From positions 14,981,561-15,045,560 of the forward strand of contig NC_088775.1 in NCBI RefSeq assembly GCF_954871325.1: 64,000 nt of DNA. Reading direction: 5' to 3'. Below are positions 48,293 through 61,515 of the stretch, piece after piece. The notes under the pieces are model-generated. The model searched no databases. It was given only the letters and a program-made list of their open reading frames with translations, and was not told the DNA's origin. Position numbers and translations under genes: made by a program. Within the stretch, counting starts at the first letter, position 1; the number at the start of each line of letters is the position of its first letter. The DNA comes from Gordionus sp. m RMFG-2023. Taxonomy: Eukaryota; Nematomorpha; Gordioida; Chordodea; Parachordodidae.

Positions 48293-49089
48293 TTTCAAAT
48301 GGAAAGCTATCCAAAGCAGACTGTGTAGCTGAGAAGCCATTTCCAACTCAAAAAACTAGGTTAAGTTATGTCTCAGCCAATTTAAGTTACCTCTTAATTA
48401 TAAATTGTAAGACGTTCCATAATTCTTTACTAAGCAAGGTTTCCTCGTGTCCAATTATTATATCATTATTTTGTAAGAATTGCATATCTTCAAGAAATGA
48501 AGTTGTTGATAAAATGGAATAAAGTAGCATCACTATGGTGGTAGGGCGTAAGGGCTCGAGCCTCCTGATATATATGAAGAAGGCATGCCCGTAACCAATG
48601 GGGGGAAGGGGAATTCCCTCCATATCTATTTGACTGTTTTCATAAATAAAATTTTTAGCTAATAACCCCCTCCCCCTTAAGTAAATTTGAATATCAATTT
48701 TCCAACATAAATTTTTTTTTTTAAATCAATTTTATTAAAATTTCCTTTCTTTGAGTTTATTGATGATAAAAAATTTATACATTATAGGTGATATACAAAT
48801 ATTAGAAGAATTTTTAAGTTTATACCAGTTGTGAGTATGAGAAAAGAGGCCCTCGCCATAACTATTTTGTTAAATTTAGAGAAATATAAGCTAAATGTAA
48901 ATTTAATGCGAGGGCAAGGTTATGATTGTTAAAGCACATATTTTAAAAAAATATCCATCCGCTATATATGTTCACTGGGAATCTCATTAGTTGAATTAGC
49001 AATATCCGATTCATGTGCTCTACCTTATATTCGCAATGTCCTGTGTATTTTAACTAATTAAATGAAATAAATATAATATGCAAAATTTA
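48293..49089. other. Intergenic, no gene seen
   Basis: AT-rich with a more GC-rich patch at 48.53-48.63 kb. An open minus-strand frame (48387-48623) has no recognisable features. Confidence 0.45.
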
Positions 49090-50070
49090 TGATTTTTTTA
49101 AATATCCGAAGCGGTCAGATGTTTTAAATAACTATATCAATGAATGAGCCGAAACCTATCATCAAAAATTAAAAAATATGTGTCCTACACGATGGGTTAT
49201 ATCTCATGATTCAGTTTCGGCATTAATAGAACTGGAAGGGATAATCAGAATATTTTTACAAGAAATTACTAAATAGCAAGATAGTAATGTGTCTTCAGAA
49301 GAGATATCATTATTAAATTCAAAAGTTGCATTAATAAATTATTTTCCTATAAGCTCACTACTTTGTAGAAATTTATAAAACCAAATTTAGATTTGCCTCA
49401 GGTTATTTATTTGGCGGAAAATGTATATGAACAGATAAGTACAATAAGAATGAATGTAGATGAATATTTTAATAATATTTAACTAGATGTTGAATGGAAA
49501 AATAATTCTTTAAATATAACACTAATTAAACCAGATCTAACACCTAGGCAATTATTGAGATGTAATACAAATGTTGATTCAACTGAAGAATATTATAAAT
49601 ATCCATTTTCATCCCATTCTTAGATTATTTTTTATCGCAAATAAAATTATGGTTTCTTAGACCCTTCACCATTGGTAAAATTAAATATTTAACAAAATTT
49701 TATTCATTTGATATTGATATTGAAATCAATTTAACCAGTGAATTCGAATTGTGGTATAAATATTTCCTACGTTTGGTTATTTTACCTGGGCATGCTACTG
49801 ATGCGCGAACTCGGTGTAAGAAAACCTTAGTTTAATTTACAAATATTTTGAAGTTATTTTATATTCTTACATGCCCGCCTATTACAACATGTACATATGA
49901 AAAAAAACTTTTTTACTAAATACTACTTCCGAATCTCGGCTAAATGGGTTAGCTCTATTAAATATCCACAGAGATTTGGCTTCATCGGCAAAAAATTCTT
50001 GATGAATTGGCAAATTTCCCACGAAATTAAAATTCACGTTATAATTATAATATTTAATTTTTTGTATAAT
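49090..50070 (+). pseudogene. ZMYM/DUF4371-type hAT transposase remnant
   Basis: The plus strand near 49.17-49.32 kb reads PTRWVISHDSVSALIELEGI, the PTRW...HDAV block of this transposase class. A later frame near 49.95-50.0 kb gives LLNIHRDLASSAKNS, its usual C-terminal end (LALLNIHR). Frames change several times. It could belong with the CAGCG-family end at 52130, but 2 kb of unrelated sequence lies between. Confidence 0.6.
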
Positions 50071-51059
50071 ATTGTATTTTATAAGAAGTTATAAAACTTG
50101 ATTTTTAAATTTATAGTAAATATTTTATACACACTACAATCAGTATTTTTAATAAAAAAAAATTTATTCTACTTATAGTTTGAGAATTTAAGCAAAGGCG
50201 AGTTTTTAAATTTAATTGAATAGCTCAAACATATGACCCGGCCGAAGGGCGGGAAAAGATGACTGAAAACCAGCTAAGGGAGGTTTATGGGGCCAAGTCC
50301 CCCCCAAAAAATTCTACCCCTAAGAAAATTATCCATTATAATTTTTGAAATCTTTTTCTAATACTAAAAAAGGTAATTTAAAATAATCAGTGATAAAAAA
50401 GAGGTAATTTTGGATAATGTTAGTTTTAAAAAAAAAACTGAAAATGTTATCTAAAAAAATAAAGTAATTTTGAAAATAATTTTAAAAAAATTTTGAGCCC
50501 CAAATTTTTAAAGACTAGTGTGAAATTAAGGAAAAGAAATATTTCTCTAAATTTTATTTCCGACGGTTATATCGATTGGTTGATGTTAATACGAATAAAT
50601 GTCGATATGAAACGAATATATGAATTTTTTAAAAGAAGTATGTTTAAAATGTTCAAGCTGAAGATGTTAAAAATTTGACTAGATTTTTGCAGGAAGATGA
50701 ATGTTAGAAAAAATGGATAGTATTTTATTCCAATAAAGCTAATATTTTATTATCTAAAAAAGTTTCGGATTAAGCCTACATAAAAATTTAAAGCTCTTAT
50801 ATCTCTAGGTAGCGGGCCATAAATAATGCCCTCATAAGGATATTAAATGAACAAATCAAATAAAATTTTGGATATGGTCATGTATACCTAAAAAAAATGA
50901 GAAGGGATCTAAGTGGATCTCCATATTAGATACCATTATCTAAGGCTATAATATGAAAGCTGATTAGGAGTGATATTTTTATGCTATAGCATGTGTATAA
51001 GAATTTAGAATAATAAAGGAATAATTGTAGAAACATTTAAAAAAATGTGTTACATGGTA

Positions 51060-51270
51060 AGCTGTTAGGTATATTATTGAAAACTAATTGGATAATAGAC
51101 TATTGGGAAGGGGATTGTGAAATATTTGAGGCAACGGCCGTGGGCAGTACAACCATTGGGGAGGCTGGGTTTAATGGTCAGGTTTCTGAGAGGATGACTG
51201 GAGGACCAGATTTTGCGGACATCTTGGTCATCGTACTAAACTTTAGCAGGTCGTCCGGATCGTTTTGAAG
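51060..51270 (-). pseudogene. Possible Tc1-like transposase N-terminal fragment
   Basis: The minus strand reads KRSGRPAKV, resembling the GRP (AT-hook-like) link in Tc1 helix-turn-helix regions, followed by broken frames. It is more GC-rich than its surroundings. Weak evidence. Confidence 0.25.
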
Positions 51271-52059
51271 AAAGTAAATAAAATATTTTTACTCTCGGAG
51301 TTTATATAGAAAAATTAAGAATTTATTGAATTTAGAATTTGTGTCGTAGTGTAAATACAATAAAATATTCATTCTAATTATGCATAATAAGATTTGACTA
51401 AAAAAAAAATTCCATTTTTCTCCAAATTGCAAAATTTTCACCTATTATATACTAAGAATCGGTTGACAATAACTTTTGTTATTGTCATAAAAAAAATATA
51501 AAATATTATTATAAAGATTCTATCATGTTGGCCACCCTTTAAATTTGGCTTAATCCAGTTTCAAGTTAAGAAAATTTCCATGTTTTATAAATTGTTATGT
51601 CGTAAAAATAAAATGTACAAACAATGATATACACATAAAAAAAATAAAGGGGATAAATTATGGCAATAACAACGGGTTTCTTTAAAACACAATAAATTAT
51701 ATAGGTATTTTGAACTGCATTAGATGCTATTAACCTTCTTATATCCTAAATCCTGATTGTCAAGTGCTTAGCATATTATTTGATTCAATTTTAATATAAA
51801 GCATATTTTGCCTAATAATCATAGAACTTATGCCTCTGGTTCGAATTCCTCTACAGGTTTTGCAAGGCGATGAGATTAGTTCCGCAAAAATTTTGATCGA
51901 GTATGGGCAATCTTTAACTAATAGACCTTTCAAAAGTGTTCTAAGAATGTTCAGGAATGTCTCCATAAGGCGGGAAATGGGCTTTAGAAGAAATTGCATT
52001 TAAGTTGGTTTTTTAAATATATGAAGGTAATATCATTACAATTAACATTTTGTAGCGAT

Positions 52060-52130
52060 TTTTTTTAAGGGAGTAGGTATAGTTTTAAAGGGGGTTTGCT
52101 TCCAAGAATATTTTGCCATGTATAACGCTG
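52060..52130 (+). repeat. Right-end fragment of the CAGCG hAT family
   Basis: GGGGGTTTGCTTCCAAGAAT...CATGTATAACGCTG matches the right end of the element at 19617-23997 (GGGGGTTTGCCTCC...CTATGAAGACGCTG). Confidence 0.65.
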
Positions 52131-52659
52131 CTTGATGCAATGACGTTTGGTATAACATTCATCATGATATCTATTAAATAGGTAATCAGTAATATGAAGT
52201 TATAATTATCAAAGTTGTGTGTGAAAGGGTTAAAAAGGGAGATATTTTTAGGTTTGGTATATAGCATTTATAGGCAAACGTTAATAAATTATCCCATAAT
52301 TTGATGTTATTAAAATTATTGTTTACATCTGAGAACAGTTAAGGTATTGTAATATATAATTTCCCTTGAGAAAGTGTTTACGGGACCTTTTTTATTTTGA
52401 AAATCTGTTGGAAAGGCTATTATTATCATGATTAATATAGTTTTCTTTAAGAAATTACGATTTTATCGATAAAATAAGCAATTAGAGAGATATTTATAAA
52501 AAAAATAAAATGATAAGTAAAATGAATATATGTGAAGATTTAATTTTATTAATTGATTTTAATATTGCAATAAAATTATCACGATCAAAAAATTTTTATC
52601 AAACCTCAATTTAAGTCGGAGAAAGCTTTTATTTATTTTAAAAAAAATGTACATTAAAA

Positions 52660-53105
52660 AAATTTACATAATTGACCGGAGGGGTATTTGAACCTGGTCA
52701 AGAAAAAAATCAAAAATTTGTTTGAAAAAAGATAATATGATATAAATATCTATGATAAAAATGCTTATTTATTGAGTCCCAAAATATCTAGAAGAGCAAC
52801 TTACTAGTAGTAAATTTAATGAAGTATGTGATATAATACAAGATCTAAGCATTTTACAAAAGGTGTTGATGATCAAAATATTTCAAATGACCTTATAAAT
52901 TGTAGAAGTAAAGGCGCCATTTTAATAGCAAAATATGTTTCTTCAGAAAAAATTGTTTGATTTGGTTTAATATTCTTAATAAAACAGTCATGAAGATCTC
53001 GACAAGAAAAAAGTGATTAACATATTTGACCGTATTTGGTCATATTTACCGGTCAAATATTAGTCGATGCCAAATCGTATTTGACCTGTCAAATACACAA
53101 CCCTG
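52660..53105. repeat. End fragment of the TTGACC hAT family
   Basis: The right end TTTGACCTGTCAAATACACA plus ACCCTG is the complement of the left end of the element at 13631 (CAGGGTTGGGTATTTGACC). TTGACC/GGTCAA repeats are present inside. The left limit is uncertain. Confidence 0.6.
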
Positions 53106-53722
53106 AAAAAACATTTTAAAAATTAAAATGTTTTTTTTAAAAAAGTGGTATTAAACATTTTCGCCATCACAATATATTTTAAATAAATTAAATTTAAGTA
53201 TTACCCTAATGCTTATTTTTTGTATAATTTTAAATGATCTTAAGATGAGATCTTGGATTAATTGCTTCTTTGATCTATAAGTTTGAAAATAAATTTGGTC
53301 TCATATTCCAAAGAACAGGAAGTTGTTACAACTAATGGGATGAAAATATTAACAGAAATGTACTAATTTTCAGGCTATTTGCTTACTCAGCAATTCAGGA
53401 TCGTAATTGCTATGAGAGAGGGGAAAAAATATCTATAAAGCCACAGTACATATGTTTGCCTTGGTTCCATGGTATAAGTGTATATCCATTCTGCCGTTAA
53501 TGATTGAAGAATCACGCGGTTCGAGCTGTGTTGGAATATTAGCCCTATGTAGAGCTTTCTGAATAATTTTATTAATTTTTATGCTTTATGTATTTATATC
53601 TATTAAAATGGAAGGGATGTCTTGCTACTTGTGCCACACATTTTCAGTAGCATAGTGTTGGTATATTTCTATCCCTAACCTAACCATTGATTGAATGTTT
53701 TTTATAAGAGGCATATTCTACC

Positions 53723-55778
53723 TAGACCTGTGCGCCGATGTATCAATCGAAGGAAGCGTAATTTTTTAATTTTTTCATCGGCGTTCGACGGCGCGCCGAT
53801 TTCGCCACCGCCTACTAAATTGTAGGCAGCAGCGCGATATTTATTTAAAAAAATTTTAATCAATGTATTTTTTTAATAAATTTAATATATAAATCAACAT
53901 TTTTTTATAATTAATTTGGGCGCTCTTTTCTAACACATTGTTAACAAAGTTTAATTCATTTCTTAAATTATTTCCTGTCTCAATCCAATTTAAATTTATG
54001 TATTTTCTCATTCTCAGAAATAAACTATGGAATTGCATTTTTACTCGGATCAGAAGAACATAAACAACACATATTAGTAATATTCTATTGATTTTTATTA
54101 TAAATTAAAATATAAATTTGGAATGCAAGCAAAATATAAAGTATGAAATATAATAAATCACAATTCAGATTCAGAAAAATTATAATTGTCATGAATAAAT
54201 AGTATTTTATCAAGATTCGTGGGACATAAAGAAGTCCTTTTTGCATTGAGTATTAATCCAGTAATGGAAAATTTCTTTTGTGAACCTTCCTATCTAAATT
54301 AGCAAGCCTAGGAAGTTCCCGTCGCTTTTTCTTCCAAAAGGTTAATGTGCATCCTCTTCTGGGATATTATGTTGGCTGAGCAAAATATGACATTCTTGTT
54401 CTAGATTACTAATGTTGTTATAATCGTTTCTTAGAAGGGAATGTTCACGAGCTATTAGCTATATAAGAACTGGATCCTTGCCCATTATCTTCACCTTGAA
54501 TCTCATTCTGTGCAATTCTATCATATAAAAGTTTTAAATGTCTAATTAAAAATTGCAATGATGTCGTAAAATTCGAATTTAAATATTCTGAAACAATTTC
54601 AAGATTTTGAAATCTGGGATCATATAGAGTCGCTAATATCTAATGTTTAAAATATAATTTTATTAATAAAAATATAAAATAACATGAAGTTCAGTAATGG
54701 GAAACCTATGGTCAATTTTTTTTTATATATTTTCTTTTAAGCAGATAATATCTGAGCAATCAGATCTATTGCTTTAGGGTTTCTATTTCACTGCGAAATA
54801 ATAACCCTAAGTTTAATGTCGATCCCTTTTGGGAGGAAAGAAATTTCACCCACTCTCAGAGATTTAATATTGCGTAAAACTCATCAATCATATCCCATTC
54901 ATTAATAAAGAGTTTTAAAATTGTTTTCCTATTTTATTTACAACATTATTTATAGGAATTTTGTTTACAATACGAACACTTTCTAGCATAATTAATATAC
55001 TTCGCCAGTGGGTAGGGCAATTTAATTTTAAAGTTTTTATATTAATTAGATTGGTTGGTGCAATGTCATTTCTATATCCGATTCATCAGACATATCAAAA
55101 TGGTCACAAAGTATGGATCAGAATCATCAATATCCAAGATATGAACTGTCTCATAAATTTACTGCAGACATTTACGATGCTCTTCCTCAATTTCACATTC
55201 CAAATGATCTACTCGATATCTGAGGGCTGAAATAATTTCTCTAATTTTTTTAATGAGAATATCCATAAAATGGATTATGTTTATCCGAATCTTCCTCATC
55301 ATTTTTCTCCAATTTTAGGCATATTCACAATAAATATAATCAAGCATTATTGTGCTTTTCTTATTTTCATTCTTCAAAAAGATTTCCAAATTACTTCCAG
55401 ACATAACTTGATTTATGATTAGTAGAGAGAGTTGTTATTTCAGAATTGTATATAGGGTAGTTTAAAACGTGCAAGTCCATAAAAATAATTAATATATATT
55501 GTTTGTGGAAATGAAATATGATATATGAATGTATGTAAATGATATACACTATTCTATTATATATAGCAATAGAATACAATTCCTATGTTGATTTTATTAA
55601 TTTTAATATTCAAATTTAAATAATAATAATTTAATATATATATATATAATTAAACGGCATTCTAAAAATTATACATGCCGTGCCGCCGCCACAAAAAAAA
55701 TAGGCGGCGAGCCGGCTCGCGCCGTTGCAACGGCAGCTGTTCCGGAGTGAATAAAATTGCCGGCGGCGCACAGGTCCA
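53723..55778 (-). mobile_element. 2.06-kb hAT element with GCCG-rich ends
   Basis: Ends TAGACCTGTGCGCCG and complement TGGACCTGTGCGCCG, flanked by ATTCTACC/ATCCTACC (53715-53722, 55779-55786; 7 of 8). The minus strand near 54.18-54.27 kb reads GLILNAKRTSLCPTNLDKIL, then FIHDNYNF, the C-terminal end of an hAT transposase. The rest is decayed. Sister of the element at 56934-59710, in the opposite orientation. Confidence 0.88.
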
Positions 55779-55786
55779 ATCCTACC

Positions 55787-56033
55787 ACCTATAAAAATAT
55801 TTATAACAGCGATTAAGTGTTCATACAGAGTTTGAAAAAATCGTAACGTTATATCTTTAATAACTGATTATATGATTAACATATTTCTTAAATAACTGTT
55901 TTTATGATTAAAATATTAATGGTGAAATCTTTTTGCTGAGTGATCAAACATAAGCTTAAAGTTTATTTTAAAATTATTTGTTAAAATAAACGGAGAACCG
56001 CTTAATTGTTTGCATGTATGATGCAGTTTCTTT
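55787..56033. other. Spacer between two hAT insertions
   Basis: 247 bp of AT-rich DNA; nothing recognised. Confidence 0.5.
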
Positions 56034-56041
56034 ATTGGAAT

Positions 56042-56439
56042 TAGAGATCTGCAAAGTTAGGCCTGGCCCGTACCCGACCCGAGCCTGGCCCGGACCGAAC
56101 GGGCTTCGGCCAGGCTCGGGCCTAATTCTATTTAAAATAATTGGGTTTGGGCAGGGCTGGGCCTAATATTTTAAAAAAAAATCGCCGGATCGGGTCGGAC
56201 CTTGAGATTTTTTTAAAATATATCTAAATTTATCAAGTTTATATTAAAATTTTTATGTAAAATAAAAATATTTTATTTTATTTATTGAAACTAAACGACA
56301 TATAACATGTCTTTTATTTTGAGTATTTATAAAAATGAATTTCAATATTTAAATAAATTCGGGTCGGGTCTGTAAATTTTTTTAAAAAAAATTTCGGGCC
56401 GGGCCGGGCTTGAAAAATTAGGCCCGTTGCAGATCACTA
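56042..56439. mobile_element. 398-bp hAT MITE with GGGCCGGGC ends
   Basis: Inverted ends TAGAGATCTGCAA and TTGCAGATCACTA, followed inward by GGCCCGG/CCGGGCC repeats. The centre is AT-rich and non-coding. Perfect 8-bp TSD ATTGGAAT (56034-56041, 56440-56447). Similar GC-rich debris lies at about 56.58-56.71 and 31.54-31.94 kb. Confidence 0.92.
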
Positions 56440-56447
56440 ATTGGAAT

Positions 56448-56925
56448 CATGGGGTGGGAGTTAGTTTGATTTATGAAAAAAAAAATTAGGGTGAAATTTT
56501 TTTCTTAGAATTAAAATCATTTTTAAGATTAATTTATCCTATAAAATATTAATATCCATTCAGCCCCTCTACACTTCTCTATAATTTAGAAATCAGCCAT
56601 GACCGGTCGGGTAATGTCAAAAGTTTTGTTATTTGGGCCGGGCAAAAAATTAACCGCCCTGGCTTTCGAAAGGTAGAGATGCTCGGCCCGCTTAATATAG
56701 AATATAAGTCTAATTTTGTTAAAATAATATCTTTTTTGCTTATTATTTTATTGCTAAGGTTGTGGCTTGTTACTATGATCATTTCATAAATACGATTTCT
56801 TTCTCTTTTCTTACATTTTGTTTTTACTTTATGAGTGCGTCCAAAGTCAAATTTTTTTTAAGAAATCGAATGTGGACGTATAATGTATAAATGCGAGAAT
56901 CATTTTTTAAAAAAATTTAACTTTG
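56448..56925. other. Spacer, no gene seen
   Basis: Contains a fragment (about 56585-56710) with GGGCCGGGC-type sequence related to the neighbouring MITE. Confidence 0.5.
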
Positions 56926-56933
56926 GATACACC

Positions 56934-59710
56934 TAGACATGTGTGCCGCCGGTCAAATGCGCCGCCGCCGGTGATTCTGATCACGCCGTAGCCGCGCGCC
57001 AATAAGTGCACCGATGTAAAAATTCGGCGGCGTGATACATATTTTTTATTATTTATTTATTTTATATGTTATTTATGAATTGTAATTAGAAGAAAAATAT
57101 TAAATATTTTTTGAATTATTAAAAAATGCGATTTTAATTAATAAATATTATTTGCTAGATTTCCACATTCGCTCACTTTGGGCATGTTTGTGACCAACAT
57201 GCTAGATAAAATAGGATTAGGACATTAAATTTGAAAAGGTAATTCTATATTTTATTCTTTTAATTTTTGATGCTTCAAATAATTTACAACTCGTTATATA
57301 AAATTTATTTTTTATCATAATAGGAATTTTTAATTAATGATTTTTATTTTGTTGCCATTATAACATATATAAAAAAACCAGGACTAAAACAATTATAATG
57401 GATGCAGCATTGCAATACCCTGTAACAAAATATAGTATATCCTTGCAAGCAAAGCCTTCTTTTGAATGGAAACATTTTGGATCCTTAATATTAAAAACTG
57501 ACACAAATAATAAGAGTACCAGTGTTACTACAGATAAAGTCTTTTGTAATATATGCTTGCAAATAGCACTTGATAAAGATGGTGACGATGAAAATAATTA
57601 TTCATTTTCAGAGTAAATTTTTTGATTATTTTAAAAATATTTGTAATTTTTTTAATTAGTTATCCAATCAAATCTTTTTCAAAAAATATCAGCACATCAA
57701 ATATAATAAAACATTTACTTGACAAACATGATTTATCATGTAAAGAAGAAATACCTAAACAAAATTTAAAGTTATTTTTCAAACCCATAAGATACAACTG
57801 ATCCTAAAATGGATTCTGGTAAAGAATTATGTTCTCATGTGTTGCAAGGATTTAATGCCATTCATTTCTATAAATAAAATTGGAATGCAAGATTTTCTAA
57901 AGGTTATTTGTAAAATCATTATAATTTTTTATAGAGCAAGGGCAATCTTAATTTTTATTATAACAATATATTTAGTTATTATCTAACATCCCACATTTAG
58001 AATTTTTTACGACATATTTTTATTATTAACTTTTTATTATATGGAAATATAGCATTATTTCAGATACCAAAGAATTACCATATAGAACTACACTTAGCCG
58101 GAGTGGATTAGATGATGTGTATTTATCAATGAAAGCATACATATGCCAACATAATATAGGTCCTAAATTTTGTGCTATAACTATTAATACTTGGACCGAC
58201 AAATATAGACAGCGAAATTATATCACCTTTACATTTCACGAAATAGATAATAATTTTAATATTATATTTAATACATTGTCGACACATCATGTCACTCAAA
58301 AACATACCGCTGAAACTATTCTTTCCGAGATGTAAATAGTTGAAAATGAATTTGATTTAGGGTCCAAGAAAATTCAAATGGTTACGGATGCAGGACCCAA
58401 TATAAAGAAAAGTGTTCGTCTAGGAGAATATGACCATCATTTATGTTTGGGGCATGGATTACATAATCTAGTGACAGTCGATGGAATAAAATAGAAAATC
58501 TCATTAAAAAGTGAGAGAAGTTATAGTTGCCTTAAGATTCAAAACAGTGGATTTTGAATAAATAAACGATATAGAAAATAGAAAATGTTTTGAATCGATA
58601 TCATATATATCCGATATTTTCGATTTGGATGATAATGATTCTTTTTATGAAGATCGTTTGGGTTTTGTGATGTAAATCAAAAATCATAAGAAAAAACAAA
58701 AAACCTTAAAATTAAATGTGCCCGTTGGTATAGTTGGTACATGAACTTTTAAATTTTCTTAAAACCTCCAAAAAAACTGTTGAATTTTTATCTGTCCAAA
58801 AAGGAGTAACTATAAATTTAGCCTTATAATTTCGTAGGAAAATTAATATGATAGTCCTCCCATAGCCTTAAACAAAATAGTGCTTACTAAATTTGATCAT
58901 AGATTTCCAATAACCGATCTTCAGGTACTATTTTAAAATACATAAATTATTTTTATATATTATTTCTTTCTTTTATTAATTTACTTAGGTGTTAGGAGCA
59001 CTTTTGGATCCTCGTTTTCGATCAATAAACATAGTAAATGAATATTTAAAGAAAAAAATATTACTCCGGTTGAATTTTTATAACACGCTAACTCTCTACG
59101 GCCTTACACGGGCGAATTAAACTAATATGAAACGACGGAAGTTGCTTCAAAACTCGATTATCTTAAGTCATTGGCTACGAAACATTCATCTATTCAAAAC
59201 AATAACCTGGAACAACAACACTATTTAACTAGTTTAGAAAAAGAGTGTTATTCATTATTTTCGCCTTATAATTTGGAGATAAAAGATGTCTTAGATTTTT
59301 GGAAGATAAGAGCATTGGATCTTCCTAAACTCAATATTAGGTAGAAAGGTCCTGTGCCTTCCAGCTACGAGCACACCCAGAGAGCGTGTATTTGCTGGGC
59401 TCACTCTGAACTCTAAAAGATCATTATTATGTCCTTTAAATCTTAATAAAATAATATTTATTCATGATAATTATAACTTAATAAAATCATTAAATTATAG
59501 TTATAAACATAATAAAGTATAAATTTTATTTTAAAAGTGTTTACAATGAATTTATAAATTTAATTAAAAAAATTTAAGTTAGAAAAATATTAGACGCTGC
59601 CGCGCCGCCGCCGATTTTTGTGGCGGCTTCTAAATCGATTCGCCACCGCCAGCCGATCATTTTAAAAAAAGAAACGCCGCCGCCAAAAATGCTGTCGGCG
59701 CACATGTCTA
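56934..59710 (+). mobile_element. 2.78-kb hAT element with decayed transposase
   Basis: Ends TAGACATGTGTGCCGCC and complement TAGACATGTGCGCCGAC, with a perfect 8-bp TSD GATACACC (56926-56933, 59711-59718). The plus strand carries, in order: a BED-finger start at 57398-57613 (FCNICL Cys pair, later HLLDKHD); a core piece at 58117-58332 (ITINTWTDKYRQRNYI); MVTDAGPNIKKSVRL followed by HHLCLGHGLHNLV near 58.38-58.48 kb; and a C-terminal end near 59.28-59.5 kb (VLDFWKIRALDLPKL, then LNLNKIIFIHDNYN). These are the blocks of an Ac/Hermes-like hAT transposase. Several frame changes and stops make it inactive, yet the TSD is intact. Confidence 0.92.
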
Positions 59711-59831
59711 GATACACCTAAGAAAATCATGAAACCTAAATCCTCATAACTATTGGTTATTTCCATATACATAGGTTTTGCTCATATTTTTAAATTTTAA
59801 TTTAACGAACATCATATGTAATGCATTGGAC

Positions 59832-60112
59832 TTATTGTTGATATTTTTTTGATAGAAGTGATGATCCAGAAAGTATTGTGTTTTTTAATTAAACACTCTC
59901 CAATATTATAAATAGTCTCTTATTTTGATGTTCAACTACATATATTTTGGGTTAGTCCATATATTTAAAAAGCAGGACCGAGACTTGATATAAAAAAATG
60001 CGCTGAGCAAACTTAATAAAAAATTGGAACCGTACTAGCCGGACAGGCTATAGATTTAACCAAGCCAGGTTAAACTTAATCCTAACAGAGCAGAGCCTGA
60101 TAATTTTACCAT
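59832..60112. repeat. Dispersed ~285-bp repeat, copy 2
   Basis: Collinear partner of 25258-25545. Confidence 0.6.
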
Positions 60113-61434
60113 ATTTACATATACTATAAATGTGAGTTTAGCAGGCAAATATTTTATATTACACCAGGTGTTACAAGAAAAAGATCTAGAAGAAATATAT
60201 TCAAGATCTGTGCTAATTTCAACAATTAAATAGGATTGAGAAAATAATATCTTTTATAACTACCAGAAAGTCAAATCCATGGATATCATTTTACATAAAC
60301 GATGTTTGGCAGTAAATAAATGATTTAAGAAAAAATTATAAATTTATTTTACGGATTGAGATTCTGAATGTAGTTTAATATAATAATTTAAATAATGATT
60401 AGTTTAATTCATTATTTTATCTTACCCTATTTACATTGCATTTTTTTCCTTCTTCTTTTTCCTAATTAATTAATTGTGTATATATATTTTATTAACTATT
60501 CCACCAATTTAAATCATTGCTGAAGATGAAGTTTGAAACAGTAAAGTTAGAACTACGTAGCGCGAAGAAGAATTAATTTTTACATAATTTTAACCAATAA
60601 TTAATTTAAAAAAATCTCATTAAAAAAAACTTATTTTTTACAAAAATAAATATAATATTTAAATAAAGGAAATACAACCGTTGATTAAGGGGATAGGCAG
60701 TCAACATTTACATAAAAAGAAATTTGTGGTAGGCATTTTGCAAATGTTTCCCCTATCCATGTAAAAAAATTGCGGGAAATATTCTCACAGCTTTTATATT
60801 ATAACAAGAAGATGTTAAAATTATTATCCAAATTATTTGAGCTATCTTTTTATAATCTCTCTCCTCCCAAATCATATTCAAAAATTTCAAACATCAATCA
60901 TAATTTAGAAACAATGACCAAAAATAGATTTAAAAAAAATGGTATCCAGTCATTGGTGACAAACACTTCTTCAAAGATATTATTGATAAAACATTGGCAC
61001 GAATAGATTCTTATCTTCCCATAAATCCAATTATCTTCTTAAATATTATCCCCAAAAATATGCAACCGTATGCTCTATAGCTTTTTTCCAAATCTTCTTT
61101 GACACTTAAGAATTTTGAAAACCAAATAAAATCTATCATCAAGAAAATCCTTATATTATGATTAAGATGCATGCAAACCTACCAAACAAAATCGATGGAA
61201 TTAGCTTATGTCAAGATTTCAATAAGTGGTTTTATATCTTGACATGTCAAGGAACAGAAAGATAGATTATTTATTTTAAAAAATATTGAATCTAACTTAG
61301 ATGATAGATCTATTTAGAAAAAAATTATTTATAATGCATACTTTCTTTTCTTTTACACAATAATTTTGAAATAATATATATTTTAAAATTTATATCAATT
61401 ATTTTGAGACACGAACTATAAATTAATTTATTGG

Positions 61435-61515
61435 CGTAGCCAGGATTTTCCTAAGGAAGATTAATAAATTTTTGGGGACTTCGCCCCCAGACCCCTCTTT
61501 TGCCGGGACTTCGAC
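61435..61515. repeat. DNA-transposon end fragment (GGCGTAGCCA type)
   Basis: TGGCGTAGCCAGGATTTTCC followed by a GC-rich stretch (GGGGACTTCGCCCCCAGACC) in an AT-rich setting; same end type as 18276-19022. Confidence 0.45.

Larger units (their letters stand above)
50071..53714. other. Intergenic with scattered transposon debris
   Basis: Besides the pieces listed separately (51060-51270, 52060-52130, 52660-53105), a G/C-rich patch at about 50.24-50.34 kb looks like the end of a DNA transposon. I see no host gene. Confidence 0.5.

Noticed and set aside
51835-51865. GGTTCGAATTCC resembling a tRNA B box
   Set aside because: No A box, acceptor or anticodon stem around it.
60770-61006. 78-codon open frame with plausible composition
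   Set aside because: No motif, no exon partner with matching splice phase; left as unrecognised.
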